From assembly GCA_964494805.1 (NCBI GenBank), contig CAZBST010000001.1:434001-498000 (forward strand): a stretch of 64,000 bases of DNA, written 5' to 3'. Position 1 is the first letter of the stretch. Each line of letters opens with the position of its first letter. Shown here in pieces: positions 33,858 through 41,953 of the stretch. The DNA comes from CAIYOL01 sp964494805 (GTDB lineage Bacteria > Planctomycetota > Phycisphaerae > Sedimentisphaerales > Anaerobacaceae). The notes below the pieces were generated by a model. That model did not search any database, was not told the origin of the DNA, and worked only from the letters and a program-made list of their open reading frames with translations. The translations under genes were made by a program, and so were the position numbers.

Positions 33858-33938
33858 CACCCCGCCTGTGGCATGGCCCGGCCACTAAGGGGTGCTTGTT
33901 TTCGTGCTGGGTTTTTGGTTAGATTCTTCAAACCCAGC
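33858..33938. repeat. Non-coding double-hairpin module, copy D
   Basis: H2 (33858-33894, CACCCC/GGGGTG with GTGGC/GCCAC) and H1 (33906-33938, GCTGGGTTT/AACCCAGC). There is no neighbouring gene start, and copy E follows after about 50 bases. Confidence 0.85.
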
Positions 33939-33988
33939 AGAGAAGGAAGAGAGATAGAGTTTTTAACCCAAACGTTATCTATCATTAT

Positions 33989-34103
33989 CACCCTGCCTGT
34001 GGCGTAGCCACTGAGGGATGCTAACTTTCTGCCGGACCCTGCAACCTCTCTTTGGCCAACTTGTTTTAGGCTATCAAGGTCCAGCTTGGGGGGAGAAAAC
34101 TCC
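33989..34103. repeat. Non-coding double-hairpin module, copy E (divergent)
   Basis: H2 (33989-34020), then a longer hairpin GCCGGACC/GGTCCAGC (34031-34085) in the H1 position, then GGGGGGAGAAAACTCC (about 34087-34103). This last box resembles the G-rich boxes at 44533-44760. A further hairpin, CACGGC-TATC-GCCGTG, lies near 34144-34159. Confidence 0.7.
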
Positions 34104-34255
34104 TCGTGAGCATTTATCCGCCCCCAGGCGGATTTATCTTTATCACGGCTATCGCCGTGGTTGCTCTCAACCGTATCCAGCAATATCGCAGTGTTTACTT
34201 CTGCCGTAAGGCATATTGCGTATTGAGCCGGCTACTTTGTAATTTTCTCTTTCTT

Positions 34256-34663
34256 TTAACGGCTGTTTACAACAGGAGACATTGCTTTTATGGAGGTAAC
34301 GTCTGTGAGTCCCAGGACATTGGCGACGGTTTCAAGGAAGATCTCGTCGTCGGCCTCGTCGGTCAAGACCGCCGAGACGCCAAGACTTCGAGCCGCGATT
34401 TCCTGTGCTCGGTCGCCAGCCCTTACAAAAGCTATCGTTGGGATCTCAGGCTTTACGGCTCGCAGATTTTTGAGAAACCGGCCATCCTCCATATCATTCA
34501 GGTCCCACTTGCTGATAACGCTGTCAACTTTTTCAGTTTTTAAAGAGCGAGCAGCCTTAATTCCAGACTGCATTGTTATTAATCGAACCGGCAGCTCTCG
34601 CAGCACTTCGTTCTTGCCGTTGAGACCAACCGTTAACACCGTTGCTTGCACGAGGACAATCAT
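34256..34663 (-). CDS. Stand-alone pseudo-receiver (CheY-like) protein
   Basis: 135 residues from the ATG at 34663, set by AAAGGAAA; a TTG seven codons upstream is less likely. The alternating pattern fits a receiver domain: VIVLV-like strand 1, VDSVISKWDLNDMEDGRFL, IPTIAFVRAGD and VSAVLTDEAD. The acidic pair after strand 1 is missing (VGLNG), and the phospho-acceptor Asp position falls on or next to Trp, so phosphorylation is doubtful. There is no output domain. It sits 368 bases downstream of the sigma-54 activator gene on the same strand and has its own -24/-12 promoter. It could act as the missing N-terminal regulatory domain of that activator. Confidence 0.7.
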   Translation of the reverse strand: MIVLVQATVLTVGLNGKNEVLRELPVRLITMQSGIKAARSLKTEKVDSVISKWDLNDMEDGRFLKNLRAVKPEIPTIAFVRAGDRAQEIAARSLGVSAVLTDEADDEIFLETVANVLGLTDVTSIKAMSPVVNSR

Positions 34664-34730
34664 TTTTGTTTCCTTTATCCACAACTCTATCTTCAGTTGT
34701 TTTGCCCTCCTGTCGCACCGAATTTATATT

Positions 34731-34746
34731 AGCGAGCCGTGTGCCA
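34731..34746 (-). promoter_or_regulatory. Sigma-54 (-24/-12) promoter of the pseudo-receiver gene
   Basis: On the minus strand TGGCACACGGCTCGCT matches the consensus TGGCAC-N5-TTGCW in all but two positions and keeps the essential GG-N10-GC spacing. Transcription would start near 34719, about 55 bases before the ATG. Confidence 0.75.
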
Positions 34747-34845
34747 AAGTTTTGTGTGATAAGAAAAAAGTTCTTAAGTGCTTGTTATAACGGCAGCTAT
34801 GCGATACAAATTTTTGCTGGCGCTAAATGTGTTTTTGGAAGTGAA

Positions 34846-34862
34846 TCGACCGTTATGGTCGA
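34846..34862. promoter_or_regulatory. Palindromic upstream activator site 1 (predicted)
   Basis: TCGACC-N5-GGTCGA, about 100-115 bases upstream of the -24/-12 element. Same half-sites as 34919-34933. Confidence 0.6.
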
Positions 34863-34918
34863 TAAGCAGCGATGGTTTCTGCAGTAAGTTTTTATGTGCG
34901 GGTTGGTTAGCAGACAAT

Positions 34919-34933
34919 CGACCAGTCTGGTCG
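34919..34933. promoter_or_regulatory. Palindromic upstream activator site 2 (predicted)
   Basis: CGACCAG-T-CTGGTCG, a perfect palindrome, centred 72 bases (about seven helical turns) from site 1. A further half-site TTGGTCGG lies at about 34945-34952. Confidence 0.65.
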
Positions 34934-35051
34934 GTGGTGACTATATTGGTCGGTATGATTAAAGTTACATCATCAATTCCATTTTGAGTGAACAGAAGAA
35001 CTTCTTTCACTTTTGAGTTTTTCTTTATGGAGATGATGATAAAGCTCGGTT

Positions 35052-36119
35052 TTAGCTGCCGGTTTTTTCCCTTGTCTGAGAGAGAGGGATGTCTAACTTA
35101 TCAATGAGACGATTCAGACAGCGGCGCTCGATGCCGAGAATTTTTGCAGCAGCGATTTTGCGGCCTTGGGTAAACTCAAGCGTCTGAGTAATAATCCTGC
35201 GTTTTACCTCATCAAGAGTCGGCAGCTCGTGTTTTGGATAATCAGCAGAATCGGCTATTATAACTTCGAAAGGCAGCACGGCAGGTTGAATTTCCCGACC
35301 TGTGGTCAAAACGTAGGCACGTTCCATAGCGTTGGCAAGCTCACGGACATTGCCGGGCCAGGCGTAATTCAATAGAAGTTTTTTGGCCGTCGGGCTCAGG
35401 ACTTTGGGCGGTTCGCCGTAAAAGGTTGACTGGTTTGCCAGAAAGTATTCGGCCAGGGGCAGAATATCTTCTTTACGCTGGCGAAGCGGTGGGACTTCAA
35501 GGTTAACCACATTCAGCCGATAGTACAGGTCAGCACGGAAAGTTCCTTCTTTGAGCATTTCACACAGGTCAGCGTTAGTGGCACACAAAACACGAACATT
35601 AACAGGATAGGATTTTGTTGAGCCCAGCGGTGTTACGGCGCCCTCCTGGAGAGCACGTAACAACTTGGCCTGCAATTCGAGTGGGATTTCGCTTATTTCA
35701 TCAAGAAAGACTGTGCCGCCATCAGCAGCTCTGAAGAAACCCAGCGTAGAGTCAACAGCACCAGTAAATGCGCCTCTTGTGTGGCCGAACAGCTGGCTTT
35801 CAAATAACTGACCGGTTAGTGTGGTGCAGTCAACTGGGACAAAAACCTTCCCAGAACGGTCGCTGGCGTTGTGGATTTGCCGAGCTACCAGCTCCTTGCC
35901 TACGCCAGTTTCGCCGGTTATTATTACGGGACACTTTCGTGCAGCAATTGCTTCAACTGTCTCGAGAATTGAAGTAAGAGCGGCAGAGCAACCAACAAAC
36001 TCAATGTCAGCCCTTTGGTTCTTACCGGAAGTGGAAAACCGCAAGCCCCTGTTTTTCAAAAGCTCGTTCGAACTCGGTGCCATCCTGTGCACTGTATCGC
36101 CCTCGTCCTTTTGTGTCAT
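35052..36119 (-). CDS. Sigma-54-dependent transcriptional activator (AAA+ and Fis HTH, no receiver domain)
   Basis: 355 residues. The sigma-54 AAA+ domain (about 40-275) has Walker A GETGVGKE at 69-76, the sigma-54-contacting GAFTGA at 116-121, Walker B GGTVFLDEI and the sensor stretch FRADLYYRLNV. A Fis-type HTH ends the protein (about 310-350; TLDEVKRRII; GRKIAAAKILGIERRCLNRLI). The N-terminal part is only about 40 residues, too short for a receiver, PAS or GAF domain, so regulation must come from another protein. The nearby pseudo-receiver with a -24/-12 promoter is a candidate partner and target. In proteobacteria, PEP-CTERM genes can be controlled by the sigma-54 activator PrsR; this protein is a possible functional counterpart, which is an inference. 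Confidence 0.93.
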   Translation of the reverse strand: MTQKDEGDTVHRMAPSSNELLKNRGLRFSTSGKNQRADIEFVGCSAALTSILETVEAIAARKCPVIITGETGVGKELVARQIHNASDRSGKVFVPVDCTTLTGQLFESQLFGHTRGAFTGAVDSTLGFFRAADGGTVFLDEISEIPLELQAKLLRALQEGAVTPLGSTKSYPVNVRVLCATNADLCEMLKEGTFRADLYYRLNVVNLEVPPLRQRKEDILPLAEYFLANQSTFYGEPPKVLSPTAKKLLLNYAWPGNVRELANAMERAYVLTTGREIQPAVLPFEVIIADSADYPKHELPTLDEVKRRIITQTLEFTQGRKIAAAKILGIERRCLNRLIDKLDIPLSQTREKTGS

Positions 36120-36614
36120 CTTAGTTTTACAAAACTTCTTCGTGTGGGCAAAATGTCACCCTCACAGTTAAAATCACTGTTTAGTTGAAGCGAGATATAC
36201 TCCCGAAAGTGTGGATTCAGGGGGTAATCTCTCTTACCTTCTCCAGACCCGGAGTTTAGCCTGTTAAAATAGAAAAATCAAGAAAAATTATCGGACTTCT
36301 TTAAGTTTTTTCTATACAGTTTGAATTTTTTCTGTCTTAAGTCCTTGTAGCGCAGCAAGTTGCAGTAAAATAGTAAGGCCTTTCAATGCCGAAGATAAAA
36401 GTTCAGCATACGCAAGCTGGGAAAACCATAAGTGCTTGATACATAGCTGGTTATGGATTTCCAAAAACTCGCCGATGCAGTTTTTTGAGGTGTCTATAAA
36501 CCTCTTTGAAAATCCCGCTTTCCCCGGCTTAGTTCACAAAAAATCTGTTAGGTATTCGTGAAGAAATGCCGTCTTGTGGTCACGCCAATGGCCATAAACA
36601 CAGCAATATATTAT
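36120..36614. other. Intergenic region between pckG and the sigma-54 activator
   Basis: No gene is seen in these 495 bases. ACAGT-N7-ACTGT at 36164-36180 lies 45-61 bases upstream of the activator start and could be an operator. GAGGT/ACCTC at 36487-36504 forms a short hairpin. No strong terminator after pckG is visible. Confidence 0.5.
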
Positions 36615-38525
36615 CTATTGGGTTATCAAATCGAATGGTGAGATGTAATCGCCGTATTTTTTCCTTGCCGTTTCGAAGCGCTGCCGTTGCTGGGCCAGAA
36701 CCCTAAACAGCTCCACTGGCGCATCGGCAACGTTTTGGTGATGGTACCTTTCCACTCGCTCCAGCTTGGCAAGATTCTCTGCGACACGGATTGTAAACTG
36801 ATTGATATAGTCCTGCTGAGTGTAGTCCTTTTTGAGCACTTCTTTGAACAGCTTTTTGAGGTCCTCAAAGAGCGGAATGTACCCTGTTGGTGCCTGTAAA
36901 CAACCAGCTCCGTTGTGCACCCGAAGTTCCATCCACTTCACCCATACGTGTTTGTCGCAGACGCCGTTGACAAAATTGCCGTCCTTGTCTCGCAGAAAAT
37001 AATTCACGCCGAAAACCAGCGGCGGCTTTTTCAGTTTCTTTCCGAATTCCAAATTGTTCCGGACGTATTTGCCCAGCGAAATAGCAATAAAATCCTGGAT
37101 ACTCATAAGGTTGATTTCGGTCCTGCCCTTTTCGCCGCCGATGATGGCGAAAGTGGTTTCCGTTTCCAGTGAAGCGCCATAGGTAATAATCCCGTGTTCC
37201 CAGTCGAAGCCCTGTTGACAAGGCACACTGGTTTTTGCATCACGTCCGCCATACATAACACCGGCCAGCTCTACTCCTTTGGGATTGTCCAGTTCGGGGT
37301 CGCAGTTTTTAAGAACATTCAACGCCACGGTATAGCGGGCATTCTTGTGCGCTAATGGGATTTCGTTGCCCTTCGTGTCTTTTTTGCCTTTATACCAGTC
37401 GCCTGAGTAGTTTTCGCCGTCAGCAGGAGTTTCCTCTCCCATACCGAGCCAGTAAGGTTTTCCATCCTTGACCAGCAAGTTTGAGAATATTACCTCACCA
37501 GGTTTTGTAAGCACATCCCAAATCTCAGGGTCGTTCTTGGCGGTAACATTCTGAATGATGCCGAAAATGCCTGCTTCAGCATTGGCAGCCATACATCGGC
37601 CGTCGACAGCGCGGAAGTAAGCGATATCGTCGCCGAGTATGGTTTCGCCGGGCAGCATTGCCGTTGAGGTCTTGCCGCAGCCGCTGGGAAAAGCACCGGC
37701 AAAATAAGTTTTGCGTCCTCCCGGTCCGTGGACGCCCGTCAGGAACATATGCTCAGCGAGCCAGCCCTCACGGTCAGCTTTGCGTATCGTCAATCGCAGT
37801 GCGAGCTTCTTTAGTCCTATCGTATTACCGCCGTATTGTGTGTTGACGCTGTAAACAATGTCCGTAGTGTAGTCAATGTAGATACGCCTCTTGTCGGACT
37901 CGATACTCACCATACGCTCGTCCATTTTCCCACAGGAGTGCAGCGTGGCAAAAAAATGCGCCTTAGGCCCCAATCGTTTGAATTCCTCGTAGCCCGGCCG
38001 GTATAACAGATTCAGACTATGGGAAACGTAGAAGGAATCGGTACACTCGACACAGTGAATACTGAACTGGGAGTTGTTGGGGCCGAGCGTCATAAAGCGA
38101 ACAGTCATTGCTCGATTTTTCATAGAATCCTTCAACAGACCGCGAACTTCAGCTAAACCTTCCTCTCGCTCGATTTGATTAAGCGATTTGCTCAACGTCT
38201 CGGTCTTCGGAACTAGATATTTTGTGACTGTGCGGTCGCGCCCTTGGTCGTTCATTCCGTCGAAGTGGATAGTGTGTCCCTGCATCTTTAAGGGTCTTTC
38301 TTCGCCTGTTTCCACCGCACGCCTGCGGGTATCTTCCAAATCTTCGGGTTCATCTGTGCAGACAAAGACCGAGGCCGGGCTGCAAAGCTCGATTGCATCG
38401 GCCACGAATTCGTGCATCTTCGGATTTGAGATTTGAATCAGCTTCTGGTAATTTTTGTTGTCCATCTTTTCCTTAAGAAGCTTAAGATATTTAATGGACT
38501 TTCCATTTTTAGCGAATCGTTCCAT
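36615..38525 (-). CDS. pckG: Phosphoenolpyruvate carboxykinase (GTP)
   Basis: 636 residues, the usual size of the GTP-dependent family. It interconverts oxaloacetate plus GTP with PEP, CO2 and GDP. Typical features are RTMTVRFMTLG-like and STQFSI-like stretches in the N-terminal domain, the P-loop AGAFPSGCGKTSTAM with the reactive Cys, LGDDIAYF for metal binding and the later nucleotide-binding ENYSGDWYKGKK region. An AAGGAG site precedes the start. It has its own strong promoter and lies divergent from guaB. Together with PPDK it controls flux through PEP. Confidence 0.96.
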   Translation of the reverse strand: MERFAKNGKSIKYLKLLKEKMDNKNYQKLIQISNPKMHEFVADAIELCSPASVFVCTDEPEDLEDTRRRAVETGEERPLKMQGHTIHFDGMNDQGRDRTVTKYLVPKTETLSKSLNQIEREEGLAEVRGLLKDSMKNRAMTVRFMTLGPNNSQFSIHCVECTDSFYVSHSLNLLYRPGYEEFKRLGPKAHFFATLHSCGKMDERMVSIESDKRRIYIDYTTDIVYSVNTQYGGNTIGLKKLALRLTIRKADREGWLAEHMFLTGVHGPGGRKTYFAGAFPSGCGKTSTAMLPGETILGDDIAYFRAVDGRCMAANAEAGIFGIIQNVTAKNDPEIWDVLTKPGEVIFSNLLVKDGKPYWLGMGEETPADGENYSGDWYKGKKDTKGNEIPLAHKNARYTVALNVLKNCDPELDNPKGVELAGVMYGGRDAKTSVPCQQGFDWEHGIITYGASLETETTFAIIGGEKGRTEINLMSIQDFIAISLGKYVRNNLEFGKKLKKPPLVFGVNYFLRDKDGNFVNGVCDKHVWVKWMELRVHNGAGCLQAPTGYIPLFEDLKKLFKEVLKKDYTQQDYINQFTIRVAENLAKLERVERYHHQNVADAPVELFRVLAQQRQRFETARKKYGDYISPFDLITQ

Positions 38526-38611
38526 ACATCACTCCTTGTTGTCATATATAAGCATTCTGCTAATCCCGGTTATTTTGCGGAAATCTCGCTGAGCTCAAAA
38601 AAAGCCGAGGG

Positions 38612-38640
38612 ATTGTAACCACCGAAACGATGTGTGTCAA
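38612..38640 (-). promoter_or_regulatory. Sigma-70 promoter of pckG
   Basis: On the minus strand TTGACA (38640-38635), a 17-base spacer and TACAAT (38617-38612). The leader would be about 80 bases. Confidence 0.8.
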
Positions 38641-38700
38641 ACTGTTTTTCGCGAGCTTACTTAATTAAAAATCGAATAAACAGAGGGCCGAAAAATAGGT

Positions 38701-38729
38701 TTGACGCCTGATTACAGCATTATTATACT
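38701..38729 (+). promoter_or_regulatory. Sigma-70 promoter of guaB-guaA
   Basis: TTGACG (38701-38706), a 17-base spacer and TATACT (38724-38729), 48 bases before the ATG. Confidence 0.8.
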
Positions 38730-38777
38730 ACTTCGTTTAATATAACGGCGGGCAAGCGTGTAATATTGGAGAGAACA

Positions 38778-40250
38778 ATGGACAAGAATAAAATCGTCGC
38801 CGAAGGCATAACCTTCGATGATGTGCTGCTTATGCCAGCCAAGAGCGATTTTGTGCCTGGCCAGGCCCAGACCAGCACGCGGCTTACCAACAATATCACG
38901 ATAAATATTCCGATTGTTTCTGCTGCTATGGATACCGTTACGGAAGCACAACTGGCGATAGCGCTGGCACAGGAAGGCGGCATAGGCATCATTCACAAGA
39001 ATTTGTCGGTTGAAGCACAAAAGCGGGAAGTCGCCAAGGTCAAACGCTCTGAGAACGGTGTAATTCTCAATCCGGTAACGCTGACGCCGGACGAACCCGT
39101 CAAAAGGGCGTGGGATTTGATGAATGAGCAGAACGTCTCGGGTATCCCTATTGTCAAAGGCAAGAAGCCGGTCGGCATTTTGACACGGCGAGACCTGAAA
39201 TTCCTGAAGGACTACGATGTCGAGATAAGCTCCGTGATGACAAAGGATAATCTGGTTAGCGGCCCAGCTGATACAACGCTTGAGCAGGCAAAAGAAATTC
39301 TGCAGAAGAACAAGGTTGAGAAGCTGCTTCTGGTTAACTCGAAAGGCGAGTTGTCGGGTTTGATTACGATGAGGGACATTGACCGTGTTCAGCAATATCC
39401 GATAGCGGCCAGGGATAAGCGCGGCAGGCTGCTTGCCGGGGCGGCGGTGGGCGTGCAGGACTATGAGCGAATCGCCGCTTTGATAGAAGCGGAGGTCGAT
39501 GTTATCGTTGTCGATACCGCCCACGGCCATTCGCAAAATGTTATCGATACACTCAAGGCAATCAAAAGCAAATATGATATTGACGTAATTGCGGGAAATA
39601 TCGCAACAGCAGAGGCAGCCGAGGATTTGATAGCTGCTGGTGCAAATGCCATCAAGGTCGGTATCGGCCCCGGAGCGATTTGCACTACCAGAGTGATTTC
39701 CGGCGCCGGTGTCCCGCAAATATCGGCGATAATCAACTGTACCGAGGTAGCTGACAAGCATAATATCCCGGTCATTGCCGATGGAGGAATAAGATTATCA
39801 GGTGATATAACAAAGGCAATTGCCGCTGGCGCTTCAAGCGTGATGATTGGGTCGCTGTTTGCTGGTCTGAAGGAAAGCCCGGGACAATTGGTTATCTATA
39901 AGGGCAGGCAGTTCAAAGAATACAGGGGTATGGGTTCTTTAGGGGCGATGGTCAAAGGTTCGGCGGACAGATACGGCCAAAAGAGAACGACCGAGAAATA
40001 CAAACTTGTCCCCGAAGGCGTTGAAGGCCGAGTGCCATACCGCGGAACACTGGACGCTTTTGTCTATCAGCTTGTTGGCGGCCTCCAGGCAGGGATGGGC
40101 TATTGCGGCGCAAAAAATATCGAAGAGCTTAGAAAAAACAGCCGCTTTGTCCGTGTGAGCCCGGCTTCTGTTAGTGAATCGCATCCGCACGATATACAGA
40201 TAATCAAGGAAGCGCCGAACTATTCGGCTACCGTGCCTTTCGAATACTAA
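38778..40250 (+). CDS. guaB: Inosine-5'-monophosphate dehydrogenase
   Basis: 490 residues from the ATG at 38778, set by GGAGAG at 38768-38773; a TTG four codons earlier overlaps that site. It oxidises IMP to XMP with NAD+, the first committed step to GMP. It opens with AEGITFDDVLLMPAKSDFVP, carries a CBS-domain pair (about 90-205; RAWDLMNEQNVSGIPIV and SSVMTKDNLVSG), and has the catalytic loop GIGPGAICTTRV with C302 and the flap region (YKGRQFKEYRGMGSLGAM). guaA follows after 41 bases, so the pair is an operon. Confidence 0.97.
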   Translation: MDKNKIVAEGITFDDVLLMPAKSDFVPGQAQTSTRLTNNITINIPIVSAAMDTVTEAQLAIALAQEGGIGIIHKNLSVEAQKREVAKVKRSENGVILNPVTLTPDEPVKRAWDLMNEQNVSGIPIVKGKKPVGILTRRDLKFLKDYDVEISSVMTKDNLVSGPADTTLEQAKEILQKNKVEKLLLVNSKGELSGLITMRDIDRVQQYPIAARDKRGRLLAGAAVGVQDYERIAALIEAEVDVIVVDTAHGHSQNVIDTLKAIKSKYDIDVIAGNIATAEAAEDLIAAGANAIKVGIGPGAICTTRVISGAGVPQISAIINCTEVADKHNIPVIADGGIRLSGDITKAIAAGASSVMIGSLFAGLKESPGQLVIYKGRQFKEYRGMGSLGAMVKGSADRYGQKRTTEKYKLVPEGVEGRVPYRGTLDAFVYQLVGGLQAGMGYCGAKNIEELRKNSRFVRVSPASVSESHPHDIQIIKEAPNYSATVPFEY

Positions 40251-40291
40251 CGGTCGGGTGGGATACCTTTATAAGGCACAACCGATAAATT

Positions 40292-41833
40292 ATGAACCAC
40301 GAGATGATAGCCATTCTTGACTTTGGCAGTCAGTACAGCCAATTGATAGCGAGGCGCGTTCGGGAGCAAAACGTTTATTCAGAAATTTTTCGGGCAGATA
40401 TATCTGCTGAACAGTTACGGCAGCTTCCTCTTGAGGGTTTGATACTCTCCGGCGGCCCGGCAAGTGTCTATAGCAAAGATGCAATAGAATGCGACCACAA
40501 AATCTTCGAGCTTGGTCTGCCAATTTTGGGCATCTGTTACGGAATGCAGCTCGGATGTAAAATCCTGGGGGGACAAATTATTCCCGCACAGAAACGGGAG
40601 TATGGAAGAACCGCTCTGTCGATAGTTGACAAAAGCGATTTGTTTGCAAATCTGCCGGATTCAATCACAGTCTGGGCCAGCCACGGCGACCAGGTCGGTG
40701 AATTGGGCGATGATTTTGTTAGATTGGCAACTACCGAGACTTGTCCGTATGCTGCGGTAAAACACAGGGAGAGGAATTTCTTCGGCGTTCAGTTTCATCC
40801 CGAGGTAGCGCACACGCCGCAGGGACAGATGATTTTGAAAAATTTCCTTTATAATATCTGCCGATGCAGCGGCGACTGGAAAATGAGCGACTTTGTCAGT
40901 GAAACAACAGAAGAGATTCGCCGCAAAGTCGGCGACGCTATGGTGATATGCGGGCTCAGCGGCGGCGTGGACTCATCGGTTACCGCTTCGCTCGTTCATA
41001 AAGCAGTAGGCGACCAGCTTATCTGCATTTTTGTTGATAACGGCCTGCTCCGAAGCAATGAACGTGAAAATGTTGTCTCAACTTTCAGAGACCATTTTCA
41101 TATAAACTTGCGGGTTGTTGATTGGTCTAAGCAGTTCTTGAAGGGATTAGCCGGCGTAACAGAGCCTCAACAGAAACGGCGGATAATCGGCTCTGAATTC
41201 ATCGAGGCCTTTAAATCCGAGGCGTCGAAGATTCCAAACGTCAGGTTTCTCGCGCAGGGAACGCTTTATCCTGATGTTATCGAGTCCGGCTCTAAAGATG
41301 GCAATCCAGCTGCCAACATAAAGCTCCACCACAATGTAGGCGCTCTGCCAAAGCAGCTTGGTTTTGAGCTGATTGAGCCGTTGCGGGACTTGTTTAAGGA
41401 CGAGGTCCGCGCCGTCGGCGAATATCTCGGATTGCCTGAGGATATCGTCTGGCGACATCCTTTTCCCGGCCCCGGCCTTGCAGTGAGAATTATAGGCGAA
41501 GTTACTCCGCAGCGGCTGCAAATTTTGCGGGCCACTGATGAAATATTAATAGATGAAATAAAATCAGCAGGACTGTATAGAAAAATATCACAAGCGTTAA
41601 CAGTTCTTTTGCCTGTCTCAACCGTCGGCGTGATGGGCGATGAACGAAGCTACGAGAACGTTGTTGCTATCCGGGCGGTCGAGACCCCCGACTTTATGAC
41701 CGCCGATTTTTCCCATATCCCTTATGACGTGCTGGGTATAATATCCAACAGAATTATTAACGAGGTCCGTGGGGTCAACCGTGTCGTGTATGATATATCG
41801 AGTAAGCCGCCGGCAACGATTGAATGGGAATAA
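40292..41833 (+). CDS. guaA: GMP synthase (glutamine-hydrolysing)
   Basis: 513 residues. It aminates XMP to GMP. The N-terminal class I glutamine amidotransferase (about 1-190) has the nucleophile C82 in LGICYGMQ and FHPEVAHT with the His and Glu of the triad. The ATP-pyrophosphatase domain has the PP-loop SGGVDSS at 223-229, and the C-terminal dimerisation domain ends with KPPATIEWE, the typical GuaA terminus. It is downstream of guaB in one operon, and the weak AAGG ribosome site suggests coupling. Confidence 0.97.
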   Translation: MNHEMIAILDFGSQYSQLIARRVREQNVYSEIFRADISAEQLRQLPLEGLILSGGPASVYSKDAIECDHKIFELGLPILGICYGMQLGCKILGGQIIPAQKREYGRTALSIVDKSDLFANLPDSITVWASHGDQVGELGDDFVRLATTETCPYAAVKHRERNFFGVQFHPEVAHTPQGQMILKNFLYNICRCSGDWKMSDFVSETTEEIRRKVGDAMVICGLSGGVDSSVTASLVHKAVGDQLICIFVDNGLLRSNERENVVSTFRDHFHINLRVVDWSKQFLKGLAGVTEPQQKRRIIGSEFIEAFKSEASKIPNVRFLAQGTLYPDVIESGSKDGNPAANIKLHHNVGALPKQLGFELIEPLRDLFKDEVRAVGEYLGLPEDIVWRHPFPGPGLAVRIIGEVTPQRLQILRATDEILIDEIKSAGLYRKISQALTVLLPVSTVGVMGDERSYENVVAIRAVETPDFMTADFSHIPYDVLGIISNRIINEVRGVNRVVYDISSKPPATIEWE

Positions 41834-41864
41834 CAAAAACCTGCACTCCAAGCGTGGCGCTCGC

Positions 41865-41885
41865 TTCAAAAAACGCTTTTTTGAA
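41865..41885. terminator. A/T-rich palindrome after guaA, possible weak terminator
   Basis: TTCAAAAAA-CGC-TTTTTTGAA, a perfect palindrome 31 bases after the guaA stop. The stem is nearly all A-T, so efficiency is doubtful. Confidence 0.3.
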
Positions 41886-41953
41886 AAATCGTTGCAGTTT
41901 CACTCCTAAAATAGCCGTAATATTGTATATAGCTTACTTGCAGGTCTCTGGTT

